Part shown: in pieces, positions 11,626 to 23,630 of the stretch | How positions within the stretch are numbered: position 1 is the first letter of the stretch | Layout of the letters: each line of letters opens with the position of its first letter | Source of the DNA: Zygnema cylindricum | Lineage: Eukaryota > Streptophyta > Zygnematophyceae > Zygnematales > Zygnemataceae | Length of the DNA: 64,000 nucleotides | Assembly (NCBI GenBank): GCA_037447655.1 | Contig: JBBHKE010000354.1 | Span: forward strand, 62,001 to 126,000 | Direction of reading: 5' to 3' | Notes under the pieces: generated by a model | Told to the model about the DNA's origin: nothing | Database searches by the model: none | What the model saw: only the letters and a program-made list of their open reading frames with translations | Position numbers and translations under genes: made by a program

Positions 11626-13535
11626 GAACTCCTCCTCTCCTCTTTTTACTTCCCCATACTCCTGTATTTCGAGGAGGAAATTTTGGGTTATTATGACGTG
11701 GATTGAGGAAACCATGTTTTTCTTTGGTCACTAAGACAAAGAACCACCCAAAAATAATCCCTATCAATGAGCACCAAAGAGTGAATAATAACAAAAACCT
11801 CGTACTCCTGTCAACTTATGACAAATCATTAACTACTCTTTGAGACTTACATACGAGAGAAATCAATAATTAACAAAAATGAATTGATAATTGCATTGAC
11901 TATGTAGGTTGCGCGCAGTCACCTACGTCAGCTTTTCAAATATTATACATTTTAAGTACACATTGGAACAAGTTCAGTACCGTCTAGTTTAGATTTCACG
12001 ATCAATTTGCTGAACCGATTTCACTTTCAAAATATATTAACGAGTGGTTAAAGTTTTGTCGCGCTTGTGAATGTTTACCACAATAAAAAAAATCAACAGT
12101 TCACAAGGTCGACTAATGTTTACTGTAACATAATTGTGGCAACCACAAATAAATAAAAATGTAGCTCGCAAAGCCTTTTTCTCACTTTACGTGGACTCCA
12201 CTTTAAAAGCAAGTGTTGGCTTTTAATAGCTACAAAATCAAAATTTAATCGAGAAGCGTTACATTGAACTTATGCGCAAATTAAAGAACGACGTGAAATG
12301 AAACAAATCAAAAAGAAAGTGCTAAAAGTCTTCTACAAATAAATTAACTCACACGAAACAAAAAAAAACGTGTACATGACAATTAAACAGACCGCGTAAA
12401 AACATCAACGAAATAAAATGAAAAATATGTGCGTCGTCTGTGCGACCAAATCAAGCCACAATAATTGACGACACCAACATGTGCTCTCACAGTGGAGTTC
12501 ACATGAAGTGAAAGTGTATGCCCGCAACGCTTTTATTTACATGTGGTTGACGTAGTTTTGTTAATGTAAACTTTGGTCGGTCGATTGAATTGCTGATTTT
12601 CTTATGACGATCGATGTTCATAAGAGCTGCGAAGTTTTTACCAGTTGTGATAATATGTCACAAATCAAAGCTATCTAGAGGATTGGCCGTCAATCAATAT
12701 TCAATGGTACATAAACTTATACTAATGTGTAGTTGAAACGTACAATCTTTGACATGTTGATGTAAGTGAATGCCCTCAACCAATGTAGTCACTGCGCTCA
12801 TCAATTCATTAACAAAAAAAATGCTCAACAAATGAAACACACATATGAAGCATTTAACAAAATAATATGTTTCAGTCATCAACTAATCTCACACTTTCGA
12901 TAAAAAGAAAGGAACAAGAACACAATAAGGAAAAAGTTGTTGGATATCAATGTGAAAATCAATAGCCAATTACATTCTGGCGCAGTTAATAATTTTTGTT
13001 CGGTTTCATATTGTTGTCGCGATAGTTTTTATTCTATCTCTGTACTGCTACTCTTAGGTCTTATACAATTGGTAATTTATTAAGTCCGTATGGTAGTGGT
13101 ACGGTGTTAAGTCCAGCTCACTTTCCAATTTTGGCACACTTCTGTTTTATTAGGTGCCTACGTTTGGCTCAGTGCCTGAGTCTCAAATTCGTGTAACTGG
13201 AGTTTGAGTGGAATTAGTGACGTGAGGAGAAAGGTGTAGTTTTGTATTTTGGTGTTAGTGTCTTTTAAGAGGAGGGTAGTAAATTTTTAAATATCAGAAA
13301 AGACGAAAAGTTGAGGAGAATTATAAGATGTTAATATTTGATTGAATTTATTTTCTATTTGGTGAATTTCCATTGCTATCTGTGATTGTGAAATTGTTAT
13401 GGAATAGTTATGATGTGTGTAAAGTTTTGAATGCTTGCACTAGTGATTAGTTAAGTTAAATGATCATATTTAAAACAAGTGGTATGGGAGTAGGTAGAAG
13501 CTTGTAGTGGTAGAAGCTCCTAATGGAAGTCATGT
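11626..13535. other. No gene recognised; old AT-rich sequence
   Basis: No protein family, RNA gene or clear terminal repeat was seen. Positions about 12960-13535 precede a copia gag relic on the same strand and may be its decayed leader or LTR; this is only positional inference. Confidence 0.35.
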
Positions 13536-13539
13536 CAGA

Positions 13540-14700
13540 ATGGCGAGTGTTGCTGCAATGGGAGGAAAAAAGAATAAGGTTGCAGCTTTGCAGTCTGCGC
13601 TTGTGTAGTCTGATACTCCAGAGCCAAGTCGCAAAGGCTTCAGTGCTGTCCAATTAGAAGAAAAAGAAGACACGTTTTCTCCAAATGATTATAAACAACA
13701 AAAGGAAGTAAGAGGAGCAAGGGTGTTTGTAACACGAAGATAATTCAAACATTGTTGAGGAATCCAAATTTTGTTTGAGTTCCCTAAAGTGTGCTCTCTG
13801 TTGCCCCTCAAAAAGGGCATATGCAAATTGGCAACAATGATGGTTACTATGAAATTGAAGAAAGGAGGAGATAAATAATTCAAAAGGGGAAATTCTTAGT
13901 TGAATATGAGTTTGATTTGGAGGAGGACATTGATAAGAAAGATGAGAAACTGATACAGATGCCCGACAAAGTCGTCCTCTGCAATAAAACGAATAACTAT
14001 ATATGGAAGAGATACATTAAAAGGCAGCTTGAACTTCGACATCTTTTGAAAATTGTCACTGGAGAGGAGACCATGCCGATTTTTGAATGAAAGGCTAGAA
14101 ATAGATGGAAAGGAAAAAATGTCGCCGTCTATACTAGCCTTATGCAAACTTGTACGCCTGTAGTTGACCAATATTTTATGACGCACGATTCTGCTCACAA
14201 ATGTTGGCAGGCTATTGAGAATAAATTCAAAAAATAAAATCAAAATCACGGCCAACATGCATATACCAAATTTCTCAATTTCAAGAAGAATGCGAATGAA
14301 TGGATAGGAGATGCTTTGAAACGCTTTAATTTATTGTGGAGCGACTGGCAGCCACCGGACGGATAATCATGGAGGCGTACAAAGCTACCGAATTTCTAAA
14401 TGCCTTATTGGATAGGTTTGTCTATCTCAAAGAAATTTTGAGGGTAAAAAATAGGTTAACTTACGAGTTCATATTATCCTAATTAAAAGATAACGAAGAA
14501 AATCGAGTGAGTTCCCTTCGGAGTACTCCACCTTCCGGTACTCTAAATGCCACCTTCCCAAATTTAGGCGATCTGTTTTCATTGTGTGGTGGCAAAAGAG
14601 GGGGATGAAGAGGTGACGGCCTAAGAAGTAGAGGAAGGGGACAAGCAAAAGGAGGAAATCAAAAACCATTTTCTACCGCCCCCTATCTAAACTCTTTTGC
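13540..14700 (+). pseudogene. Decayed copia Gag (plus strand)
   Basis: Pieces of a copia-type Gag can be read across frames. Around 13960: MPDKVVLCNKTNNYIWKRYI. Around 14120: VYTSLMQTCTPVVDQYFMTH then SAHKCWQAIENKF. Around 14270: KFLNFKKNANEWIGDALKRF. Near 14600 there is a Gly/Arg-rich RNA-binding tail leading to a single Cys of a would-be zinc knuckle. Several stops and frameshifts interrupt it. The minus-strand copia LTR fragment begins at 14704, at the knuckle, so the relic was broken there. Its gag differs from that of the minus-strand element. Confidence 0.7.
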
Positions 14701-14703
14701 ATG

Positions 14704-15183
14704 TGCAATTCTGTGTCCTCCATTTGACTACAAAATTCAAGAAGCCTCTATATAGTTATTAACTAACCCACTTTCAATGGCAACCATTGCTACCCAAGCA
14801 AACAAGGAGACAATCTAATTGCACCTTTTTGCAGCTTAGACTCCCTTGATTCCGTAGGAAAAAGAATCTCTGAAAACGCTGAACCAGGCGATAAGTTATG
14901 AGGCACTAAAAATGCAAATTTGTACAAACTCTCAAAGGGAGAGGTGACTACCTACCAAAATTTTCTAAGTCCTGATTCCCTCTAATAACTTCTATCTACT
15001 GAAGTACGGACCAATCAGATTACTGTACCGTACCAAAAAGTTCTATTGCCGGTGTACCTTTTGTACGGCCTATGTACGACAAGGCTTTTAAGCGGACGCA
15101 TGTCCGCTTTTCACTCGTCCGTACGTTCCTCAAAATTCCCATGACCGAATGTCATCTCTCCACGTGGCTCCAGGTCATGCCAC
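14704..15183 (-). mobile_element. Copia LTR fragment (copy A, downstream end)
   Basis: The sequence matches the first part (in plus order) of the LTR at 18932-19946 and starts at the same base (TGCAATTCTGTGTCC here, TGCAAATATGTGTCC there). It breaks off at about 15183, where it joins the zinc-knuckle region of the element at a 2-base AC microhomology. Copy A therefore looks like the longer copy B with about 4 kb removed, from within the LTR to the nucleocapsid region. Confidence 0.7.
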
Positions 15184-16150
15184 ATAGGCCCTTTTGGGGC
15201 CTTAGTCCTCTTCGCTGAACTCTTTCTCCTTTGTATGACTTTTTTGGATCTGGTCTCCACCTGTCCCCTCTGGCGGCTAGAGCTTGAACGCTCTTTCCTC
15301 CTCTCTTGATTTCAATCGTGTTCTTTTGCACAAGTATCATGCGGACAATTGTATTCCACGTCCATGAACTATCAGTCATTCAATGTACCTTGTACACTAT
15401 ATTCTCATACTCGTCGCGTAACTTTATGATGAGAGTGTTAACCTTCATCTTCATTGTACCTGTCCATCTGGCACTCTCTATCTTCATATACAAACAAGAA
15501 AGATCATTACAGTAGTCTAACATCTTTCCCCCTTTGTAAGTATAATTTCCCAACCTTTGCTCTGCCAACTGGAGCTCCTGAATTTTACCAGCTCTATAGA
15601 TCTTTATCAAACTCACCCACAACTCCTCGGCCTTGTTAACGTGAACGTGGGGAGTTGCCAAAGCTTGTGTGAGGTGTCTCGGAATGAAGTTCTTGGCAGC
15701 CATGTTGGTGTCTTCCCACATTTCAGTATCGGTCTCCACGGTCTTCACGATCGCCGCTCCGGGTGTCGTGGGAATATGAGCAATAGGAGTAAGAGGTGTC
15801 TCTTTTTCTTTCCCCTTTTCGGACAAACTGTTGTCATGTGCCTCCTCTGTTGCAGCAGATGTTGCTACATAAAACTTTATTCCACCAAATCCCGGTGGTG
15901 TTCCTTGAGGTGGACGTTTCACTTGTCCACTAACAATACCCCAATATCGATTTTCACACAAAGCCCTTGTCATCATGGCTTCCCAATAGATAAACCCTGA
16001 TCCATTAAAGATGGGCACCCTAGAGGGTGGGCCCATTACCTGCAATTTTGTGTCCTCCATTTGACTACAAAATTCAGGAAGCCAAGAAGCCTCTACATAG
16101 TTATTAACTAACCCACTTTCAATGGCAACCATTGCTACCCAAGCAAACAA
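15184..16150 (-). pseudogene. Copia Gag and start of nucleocapsid region (copy A, truncated)
   Basis: The Gag frame runs from 16150 to 15380 (256 codons) and ends in TGA. The same frame then continues with MTDSSWTWN and a basic segment (KKSYKGERVQRRG) up to the deletion junction at about 15183, just before the zinc knuckle. The core starts VPIFNGSGFIYWEAMMTRAL, the usual copia Gag pattern of a nucleic-acid-binding capsid protein. The first 36 or so residues come from LTR sequence. It is nearly identical to copy B (23631-24401) and shares the same TGA. All protease, integrase and reverse transcriptase sequence is missing. Confidence 0.8.
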
Positions 16151-16805
16151 GGAGACAATCTAATTGCACCCTTGTGCAGCTTCGACTCCCTTGAGTCCGT
16201 AGGAAAAAGAATCTCTGAAAACGCTGAACCAGGCGATAAGTTATGAGGCACTAAAAATGCAAATTTGTACAAACTCTCAAAGGGAGAGGTGACTACCTAC
16301 CAAAATTTTCTAAGTCCTGATTCCCTCTAATAACTTCTATCTACTGAAGTACGGACCAATCAGATTACTGTACCGTACCAAAAAGTTCTATTGCCGGTGT
16401 ACCTTTTGTACAGCCTATGTATGACAAGGCTATTAAGCGGACGCGTGTCCGCTTTTCACTCGTTCGTACGTTCCTCAAAATTCCCACGACCAAATGTCAT
16501 CTCTCCACGTGGCTCCAGGTCATGCCACGTCACGAAACGCCAAAGTGACCTTTTTGGAATCTCGGCGAAGACGTATGCCGTTGGATAAGAACCGACATTA
16601 AATGTCGTTCGTCGAAACAAATGTCAGATTCATTTGTTTCGTGCGGGATCCAGTCCGCACTGAATTTAACCTATTCTTTGATGTTACATTTACATTTATG
16701 TTAATCGGATTAAGGGACGTAACTTACTTTAAATAAAAGTCACACCCTATATACTCTAGCGAACATCTACGACAAACTGGTTAGAGCGGATGGCTACGCC
16801 ACGCT
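16041..16805 (-). mobile_element. Copia LTR, 5' copy of copy A, upstream end missing
   Basis: It is near-identical to 24292-25056 and homologous to 18932-19708. In the element's direction it contains a TATA-like box (AGTATATAGGG, near 16755) and ends TTGCA next to the Gag core. The outer part of the LTR, present at 19709-19946, is absent and is replaced by the repeat at 16806-17881. Confidence 0.65.
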
Positions 16806-17881
16806 ACGATGTTGTTGACGGACGAGAGTTATGCGACCGACTTTTTTTCGATGTGATTAATTTTCCGTTTAGTGCCATTTCACGTGCTAGCGAGATTCTA
16901 TTAAATCATTATTTGTACCTTTTTACTTAAAAAAGTACAATTTTGCACGGTCGAACGTCGTTGTACTCCACACTATTTAAAAAGAACCTGTATTACAATT
17001 TTTTACTCTAATTAAACTTACCTAAATTAGAATAATGAAAAAATTAGAATCATTTACTCTATTTGATGTCATAGAGTCGAAATTTCGAGCGACCGAATTA
17101 GAGTTATTCGTGAAATGGCATCATAATATTCATACCTGTGAAATGAAGAAATCTGTAATGAACAAAACTCGACAAATTGAAACAAATTGTGTACCTTGAT
17201 GGACGGAAACATACATAATATAATGAATAGTGTACTTTTTGTGGTCGCTTTAATTCGTTCAAAATTTTTGAAAAAAAAATACATGTGTGACTATGTGTTC
17301 CTATTTGCATAGCAAAAATACTTTGATTTAAAACACATCGCCCATGTGTTTTAAAGAAAATTTTGAAGATGACGTTTCTTGTTGTGGTCGTGGGTCGAAA
17401 AACACAAAACGACAACATGTAGTACATTCTTAATTCGATAGTGACGCAAAATGTACTTCACAATTTTTCACTTTTTTTTTTAACTTAAGCGGTAAGGAGC
17501 TAAGTTTTGGAGGAAATCAACAAAAAAAACCCTTACTTTGGCTCATGGAGACATACCGTTAGTTGGTACCATAAGTATGGTACTTGAATTCTTGTATAAA
17601 ATATTTTTGGATTGTTAGAGATATTGAGATGTGGATTGAGGCGGCTATTTTTATTCACGAACCGGTTAAGCATTGGTTTTTGTAGGAGTTGCGATCTCTT
17701 GTAGCTCTCGGTTCCAACTGATAATTGGTTTAAGTTTGTCAATCATGGAGGCGTGGTATGCGGCAAAAACCTTAACATATACTCGTCACTTGTGACGTTG
17801 ACTAAAAATATCTATGTACAATCTTACTGCATCCAGTGACAATGAAAAAATAATATTTATCATTGTATTAAGTAAGGCTGC
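16806..17881. repeat. 1.08-kb repeat fused to the copia LTR (copy A)
   Basis: Near-identical to 25057-26131, and joined to the LTR at exactly the same base in both places (CACGCT then ACGATGTTG). Its first 300 bp also match 62041-62345. From about 17130 to 17560 it resembles the Harbinger-like element at 26239-26861, ending in AACCCTTACTTTGGC then CATGGAGAC. It is therefore probably composite. Short minus-strand frames inside it have no recognised domain. Confidence 0.65.
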
Positions 17882-18242
17882 AAAGAAGCACGTGTCCTTT
17901 AAATTACGGAAAGTACCTCGGTGGGAACCAGCGGATGAGGAAGCGGAGGAAGTTTCCCCAGTGGCTGAACCTGAAGAACCCCGGATTCCGACATCCGAGG
18001 AGCCTGCACCGGCGGCCATTCCGCCGCGAGCCGAATTAACCGAGGTTGTACCCGAGGAACAGGAGGATCAGGTTCGGAAGCGAATTACTCGGAGGCGGTT
18101 GGCAGCTGCAGATCATCATATCACGTTGCTGGAGACACGATGTGAGCACCTGCAACATCAACTCGACGCCCTTCGCCAGGAGTTTGAGGAGTATCGCGAG
18201 GAAACATACGACATACTCCGGAAGTTGCAGTTCCCTGAGTAA
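17882..18242 (+). pseudogene. C-terminal tail of a probable Ty3/gypsy polyprotein
   Basis: From 17882 the open frame changes to GC-rich sequence coding a Pro/Glu-rich linker (VSPVAEPEEP, TSEEPAPAAIPP) and a basic stretch (RKRITRRRLAAADH). It ends in a coiled-coil-like helix (LLETRCEHLQHQLDALRQEF) and a TAA at 18241. It is followed directly by a purine-rich tract and an LTR-like sequence on the same strand, so it is best read as the polyprotein end of an LTR retrotransposon truncated at 17881. The family assignment rests on this layout; a host gene fragment cannot be excluded. Confidence 0.45.
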
Positions 18243-18283
18243 TTCAAGGTTCAGCGGGACGCTGAATCCTTAGTGGGAGGCAT

Positions 18284-18728
18284 TGTAATAGGGTTACAGG
18301 ATTCGGGTACTTAGTGGCTAAGGCTAGGCTGCTATAGTTGCGATTCCAGAGCAGCGCAGCTGCGATTCTAGACCAGCGCAGCGTAGCAGCATAGCAACAT
18401 AGCAACGCAACATAGCAACTCCGCAGAATGTAGAATGAGCGGTATAGTTCTAGAAGAATGTTGGATAGATCTTGGTTGACCGGAAAGGACCACGTGTATA
18501 GTGTACCGTACTAGTTTGACTAGCAGCTAGTTAGTTTAAATAGTCAAGTAGGCTTGTGAATAGAGAACCGGGAAGTAGACCTACACAGCAAGCACAACCT
18601 TGTACTCTCTTCCAAGTAAGAAAGCGCAACCTAGTCTGTTAGTACTATGTGCTTCTACTGTTGCTACGGGAAGATCCTTTGTGTTTTCCGCTGCGCATTG
18701 TGACGTGTTGTAAGTTGCCTCTGTTACA
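18284..18728 (+). mobile_element. Probable 3' LTR of a Ty3/gypsy-like element
   Basis: A purine-rich stretch (TAGTGGGAGGCAT) precedes TGTAATAGGGTTACAGG at 18284. The far end reads CCTCTGTTACA at 18728, so the unit has TGTAA/TTACA inverted ends. Inside are a TATA-like TTTAAATAG near 18535 and GC-rich subrepeats (GCAGCGCAGC..AGCAACATAGCAACG) near 18350-18420. No second LTR is present in the window. Confidence 0.5.
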
Positions 18729-18931
18729 GGACTACACAAACAATTAGCATCTAGATTTGATCGTAGGTCCAACAAAATCTTAATTAGTAATATGCCTTAA
18801 CCACTACGTTGTAAGTTATTCCATACGAAGGTATGATGTGACATTTATATAGAGGAAGCCAAGCTAAATTTCATTTAACGAGGCTTTTAGAATTATGTAC
18901 ACCAAACAGACGGAGTAAGACGACCGCAAAG

Positions 18932-19946
18932 TGCAAATATGTGTCCTCTATTAGACCACAGAATACAGGAAGCCTATAAATAGTATGTAACTAACCCACT
19001 TCAAGCCACAACCACAGCTGTCCAAAAAGGCAAACTGTTGTCCAAAAAGGCAAACTGACAGTTTGAATGCACCCTTGTGCAGCCTGAACTCCCTTGAGTC
19101 TGTAGCAAAAAGAATCACTGAAAACGGCCAACCAATAGATAAGTTATGAGGCAGTAAAAATGCCAATTTTACAAACTCTCAAAGGGAGAAGTGACTACCT
19201 ACCAAAAAAATTTTATTCTTGATTCCCTCTAATAACTTCTATCTACTGAAGTACGGACTAATCAGATTACTGTACCGTACCAAAAATTACTATTGCCGGT
19301 GTACCTTTTGTACGCCCTATGTATGACAAGGCAATTAAGCGGACGCGTGTCCGCTTTTCACTCGTCCGTACGTTCCTAGGAATTCTCATGACCGAATGTC
19401 ATCTCTCCAAGTGTCTCCAGGTCATGCCACGTCACAAAACGCCAAAGTGACCTTTCCGGGATCTTGACGAAGACGTAAACCGTTGGATAAGAACCAACAT
19501 TGAATATCGTTCGTCGAAACAAATGTCAGATTCATTTGTTTCGTGCGGGATCCAATCCGCACTGAATTTAACATGATCTATGAGGTTACATTTATATTTT
19601 CTTCAATCCGTTTAGGGGACATAACATAATTTAAATATCAATCACACCCTATATACTCTAGCGAACATCTACGACAAACTAGTTAGAGCGGACGGCTACG
19701 CCACGCTCTACCGGTCGGGGGTTCGAGTCCTGTTGGACTCAACCATTTTGTAGAGAATGACTTAAGGTCACTCTCTAATCCTGTTTATGGAGCTGAGGCA
19801 GCCATGGCTCCATCACTCTCTCTCTCCTTAAGTGACTACAACAAGTATGGGGGTAAGAGAGAAGAGATGAAAACAAGTTGCCCGCAGGTTCCTTTTTTGC
19901 TAATATATTAAGAGCTAGAAATAACAAAAAGCTATTTATTTCAACA
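18932..19946 (-). mobile_element. 3' LTR of the minus-strand copia element (copy B)
   Basis: In the element's direction, pol ends at 19960 and is followed by AAATAAGGGGAG, a copia-type polypurine tract, then TGTTGAAATAAATAG at 19946, the LTR start. The LTR ends TTGCA at 18932, the same base at which the 5' copy meets Gag and at which copy A begins. This gives a length of 1015 bp. A TATA-like box lies near 19655. An alternative is a short LTR (19749-19946, ending CTACA) followed by a tRNA-complementary stretch; the shared TTGCA end favours the long form. The inner part is noticeably more diverged than the 5' copies are from each other. Confidence 0.6.
19680..19730 (+). other. tRNA-like segment with Pol III A and B box matches inside the LTR
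   Basis: On the plus strand, antisense to the element, TAGTTAGAGCGG (19680-19691) resembles an A box and D-arm. GGGTTCGAGTCC (19719-19730) is a full match to the B box consensus. After 13 further bases comes ACCA. The T-stem pairs poorly and no clean acceptor stem forms, so this is not a functional tRNA gene. It may be a captured tRNA/SINE fragment or an extended primer-complement. Copies A and B (near 16790 and 25040) keep only the A-box half. Confidence 0.55.
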
Positions 19947-19959
19947 CTCCCCTTATTTT

Positions 19960-22900
19960 CTAGTCCAATTTTAATATTTCTTTCAACCCGCATTTTTCCC
20001 GACAATGTTTTAATTTAGGAGAGGGCACAGGTTTGGTCATCCTGTCAGCCACCATTTCTTCATCAGGTCTATACACAAGATTTAAAATTTTATTTTCAAC
20101 TTTTTCTCTCACGAAGCTTAATCTTATGTCCATATGCTTTGCTTTGAAATGGTGTTTTGGATTGGCTGCAATTGCAATTGCAGCTTGATTATCGCAAAAG
20201 ACTTCATACACTTCCTCCTTCATATATCGCAGTTGTTGCAACAATGACTTCACCCACATTAGTTCTTTTACAGCACAACAAGACGCCATATACTCAGCAA
20301 TCATAGTTGACTTTTCAACCGCCTTTTGTTGCTTACTGTTCCAACAGCAAGCACCTTACCCCACATACAAAACATATCTAGAAGTGTATCTTCTCATAGG
20401 TGCATCCCCATAACTGGCATCACTCCAAGTGGTGATATCAGTGTGCTCCCCTCCTAAATGCAACCATAATTCTCTGGTTCCAACCAGATATCTCATGACT
20501 CTCTTGGCTGCCTCCCAATCTCTCTTTCTAGGATCGTTAAGACTCCTACTGAGGACTCCTACTGCTGCCGATATGTCCGACCTTATACAATTCATAAAGT
20601 AGATTTAACTTCCTACGACCTATTTGTAAGGAATAGACTTCATAAACTCTCTCTCCTCTGGACTCATCTGATCACCTAAGATTATCACTCCTCCTTCTAC
20701 ACTCCCATCACTTAATTTCTTCAAGTCCATGGGAGTGGTACAACTGTTAGCTTTCTCCATTTGAAATTCTCAAGCATATTTCTTATTTCTTCTTTCTGAG
20801 TGAGTCTTATGATCCTCTTCCTCCTATCTCTTTCCATTTGAATTCCCAAAATATATCTTGCCTCCCCTAAATTTTTCATGCCAAATCTGTTTCTAAGATC
20901 TTTCTTCAACTTATTGATCTTTTCCAAAGACTTACTTAACACCAGCAGATCATCCACATAAATTGCAATAAAGATCACACCATTCTCATCTTCAAACATA
21001 TAGATAGAATGGTCATAACTGATCCTGATATATCCTAGACGAGTAAAAAACTAATCTAGTTTCTTATTCCACTTTCGGGGAGCGTGCTTAAGTCCATATA
21101 ATGACTTTATGAGCCTACAGACTTTGCTTTCTTCCCCATTCTCTGCAAACCCTTCCGGTTACCGCATGAAGATTTCTTCCTCTAACTCACCATTGAGGAA
21201 GGCGGTCTTAATGTCCATCTGATGAATTTCCATGTCTTCCGCTGCTGCCAGACTAAGGAGAATCATTACTGATGGGAACCGAACAACTGGAGCAAATGTC
21301 TCCTCATAGTCAATCCCCTCTTTATGGGTGAACCCCTTTGCTACCAAATGAGCCTTATATCTTTCAATGGTATTATCTGGGTTCAGTTTTAGTTTTAATA
21401 CCCATTTACAGCGAATAGATTTTCTGCCTGGAGGACAATCTGCTAGCTCCCAAGTATTTGTTTCCATGATGGAGGCCATCTCATCATTTATGGCACTAAT
21501 CCATCTGTTCTTTTCAGGGCTGTTCACAGCGTCTAAGTATGACTGAGGCTCATCAAGATGAGATAGCTTAGTTACCTTACGAGCAGCTTGTTTCTCATGT
21601 ATCATTTGGTTGCTCCTTCTTCCTTCCTCAAACTTTGAGGCTAGAATAGAGGGAAGTCTTGGGTTTCTCCTTATCGTCTGATCATCTCCCCTATCCATGG
21701 AAGTCGAGTCCGGTTCCTCCACTTTTGTCTCCTCGAAGTCCATAGGAATTTGTGAGGTGTCCGATAACTCTCTTGTTTCTAAGATCTCCCTTGAATCTGC
21801 AATCATTGTCTCACTCATGTCCTTTTCAGGAAAAACAGAGTTCTCCTCACTTTCTGACTCAAAGCTGATTCTTATTTTTTTGGTATATTTGAAGGGGTCA
21901 ATTAAATTTCCTTCATCCATAACAGCTAGGTGTTGAACCAGAATGATATCTTTCTTTGCTAAGTCATAGATTGTATATCCTTTGATATCATCATCATATC
22001 CTACGAAATATCCGGGTTTTCCCTAAGCATCAAGTTTCCGGTTTTTCTTATCCGTATCTAGACTGTAAACTTGGCTACCAAATACTTTAAGGTGAGAGAT
22101 ATCCGATTTCCTTCCAACCCATCTCTCATAAGGTGTCATACCTTTGACAGCTGAGGTAAGGACTCTATTCTTAATATAGTTGGCACGGTTCATGGCTTCT
22201 GCCCAAAATCTCTTTCCTATTTTCTTGTCAGCCAACATACTGCTTACACTATCTCCTAGGGTTCAGTTTAACCTCTCAGCAACTCCATTTTGCTTTGGAT
22301 TATGTGGTACAGTTTTCTGGTGCTGAACTCCCTCATCTCTAAAGTATTCCTCAAACTGGTTAGAGGTATATTCTCCCCCATTATCACTATTTATTCTTTT
22401 AATGTGGGTTCCATGGAACTTCTCACCCCAGGCTTTATATTCTTTGAAGTAAGTTGGTGTTTCAGACTTAGTTTTTAGGAAGTAGACTCTAGAATATCTG
22501 GACCAGTCATCAGTAATTGTCAACATATACCTCTTCCCTCCAACTGAGGGTACCCTTGGTGGTCCCCAGATATCTGTGTGGATTAAATCAAGTACCTTCT
22601 CTCCTCTATATGTGGCGGATTTAGGAAAAAAAAGTATGTGAGCCTTTCTTTGGGCACAGCCACTACAATCATCCATCATTTCATTGTCACTGAACTAAAT
22701 GCCTTCCACTACACCAAGCTTCTTCATTTCCCTCAACCTATCAAAATTCACATGCCCCAACCGCTTATGCCAAATCATCAACTTTGGGACACCAACAATA
22801 TAAGCATTTTTCTTTTCATTACAGAGGTTAAGCATAAAAAATCCTTGGCTACCCTTATCCGCAGTGAAGTAAACTTCATCCCCATACTTAGCTGTAAAGA

Positions 22901-23630
22901 CTCCCTTTCTAATGAAGGTATCAAATTATTTGTCATCTAAAACAGATTTAGAGACAAGATTTTTACTCAGCTGAGGAATATAGAGCACATCTGAGAAAGT
23001 GAGTATATAAGTCTTACCCTTCACTAAGACTTTCAGATCTTCTGATCCCACTAGATCTATAGTAACCACTCTCCCATCCCCATACTCTATTTATACAGTA
23101 GGGATTTTCCTTAGCTTAGTGAAGAGGTCCTTGTCACGACACATATGCATGGATGCACCTGAGTCGATGATCCATCCTTCCTGTGGAGCTTCCCGAATTG
23201 CTCCAAGAGCACACTTTTGTCTTCGAGGGATCTCCTTCTCCTCCAAACTCTCGTCAAGAAGAAGCTCCCCATCCTCCTCAAAGGACTTGTCCTCGGTGTC
23301 TCTTGTCACCTCTATGACCAAAAGTGCCTTTTTCTTCCCTCCAGAAGAACCCCTTCCATGTTTCTTTTGGAGCCTCAGCTCTGACAGCTTGACACAATAT
23401 GCGATGAAGTGTTCTGACTTTTTGCAAAAATGACATAGGCCCTTTTGGGGCCTTAGTCCTCTTCGCTGAACTCTTTCTCCTTTGTATGACTTTTTCGGAT
23501 CTGGTCTCCACCTGTCCCCTCTGGCGGCTAGAGCTTGAACGCTCTTTCCTCCTCTCCTGATTTCAATCGTGTTCTTTTGCACAAGTATCATGCGGACAAC
23601 TGTATTCCACGTCCATGAACTATCAGTCAT
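19960..23630 (-). pseudogene. Copia Pol (zinc knuckle, protease, integrase, reverse transcriptase, RNase H), copy B
   Basis: Reading from 23630: a CCHC zinc knuckle (CHFCKKSEHFIAYC), aspartic protease WIIDSGASMHMC, and an integrase zinc-finger HKRLGH followed by CSGC. The integrase core has IHTDIWGPP, INSDNGGEYTS and PKQNGVAERLN. The reverse transcriptase has KWVLKLK..YKAHLVAKGF, QMDIKTAFLNGELEE and YVDD (IYVDDLLVL). RNase H has WSDASYGDAP and FCDNQAAIAIA, ending LKEILKLD and TAA. All parts down to about 20721 share one frame, broken only by in-frame stops; one frameshift near 20720-20740 precedes RNase H. The order protease-integrase-RT-RNase H defines Ty1/copia. It cannot make a full polyprotein now. 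Confidence 0.9.

Noticed and set aside
15454-16000. Plus-strand frames over the copia Gag, repeated at 23705-24251
   Set aside because: They are antisense shadows of Gag, conserved only because the two copies are duplicates.
19680-19745. Functional tRNA gene
   Set aside because: A and B boxes and ACCA are present, but the T-stem pairs poorly and no 5' acceptor strand matches.
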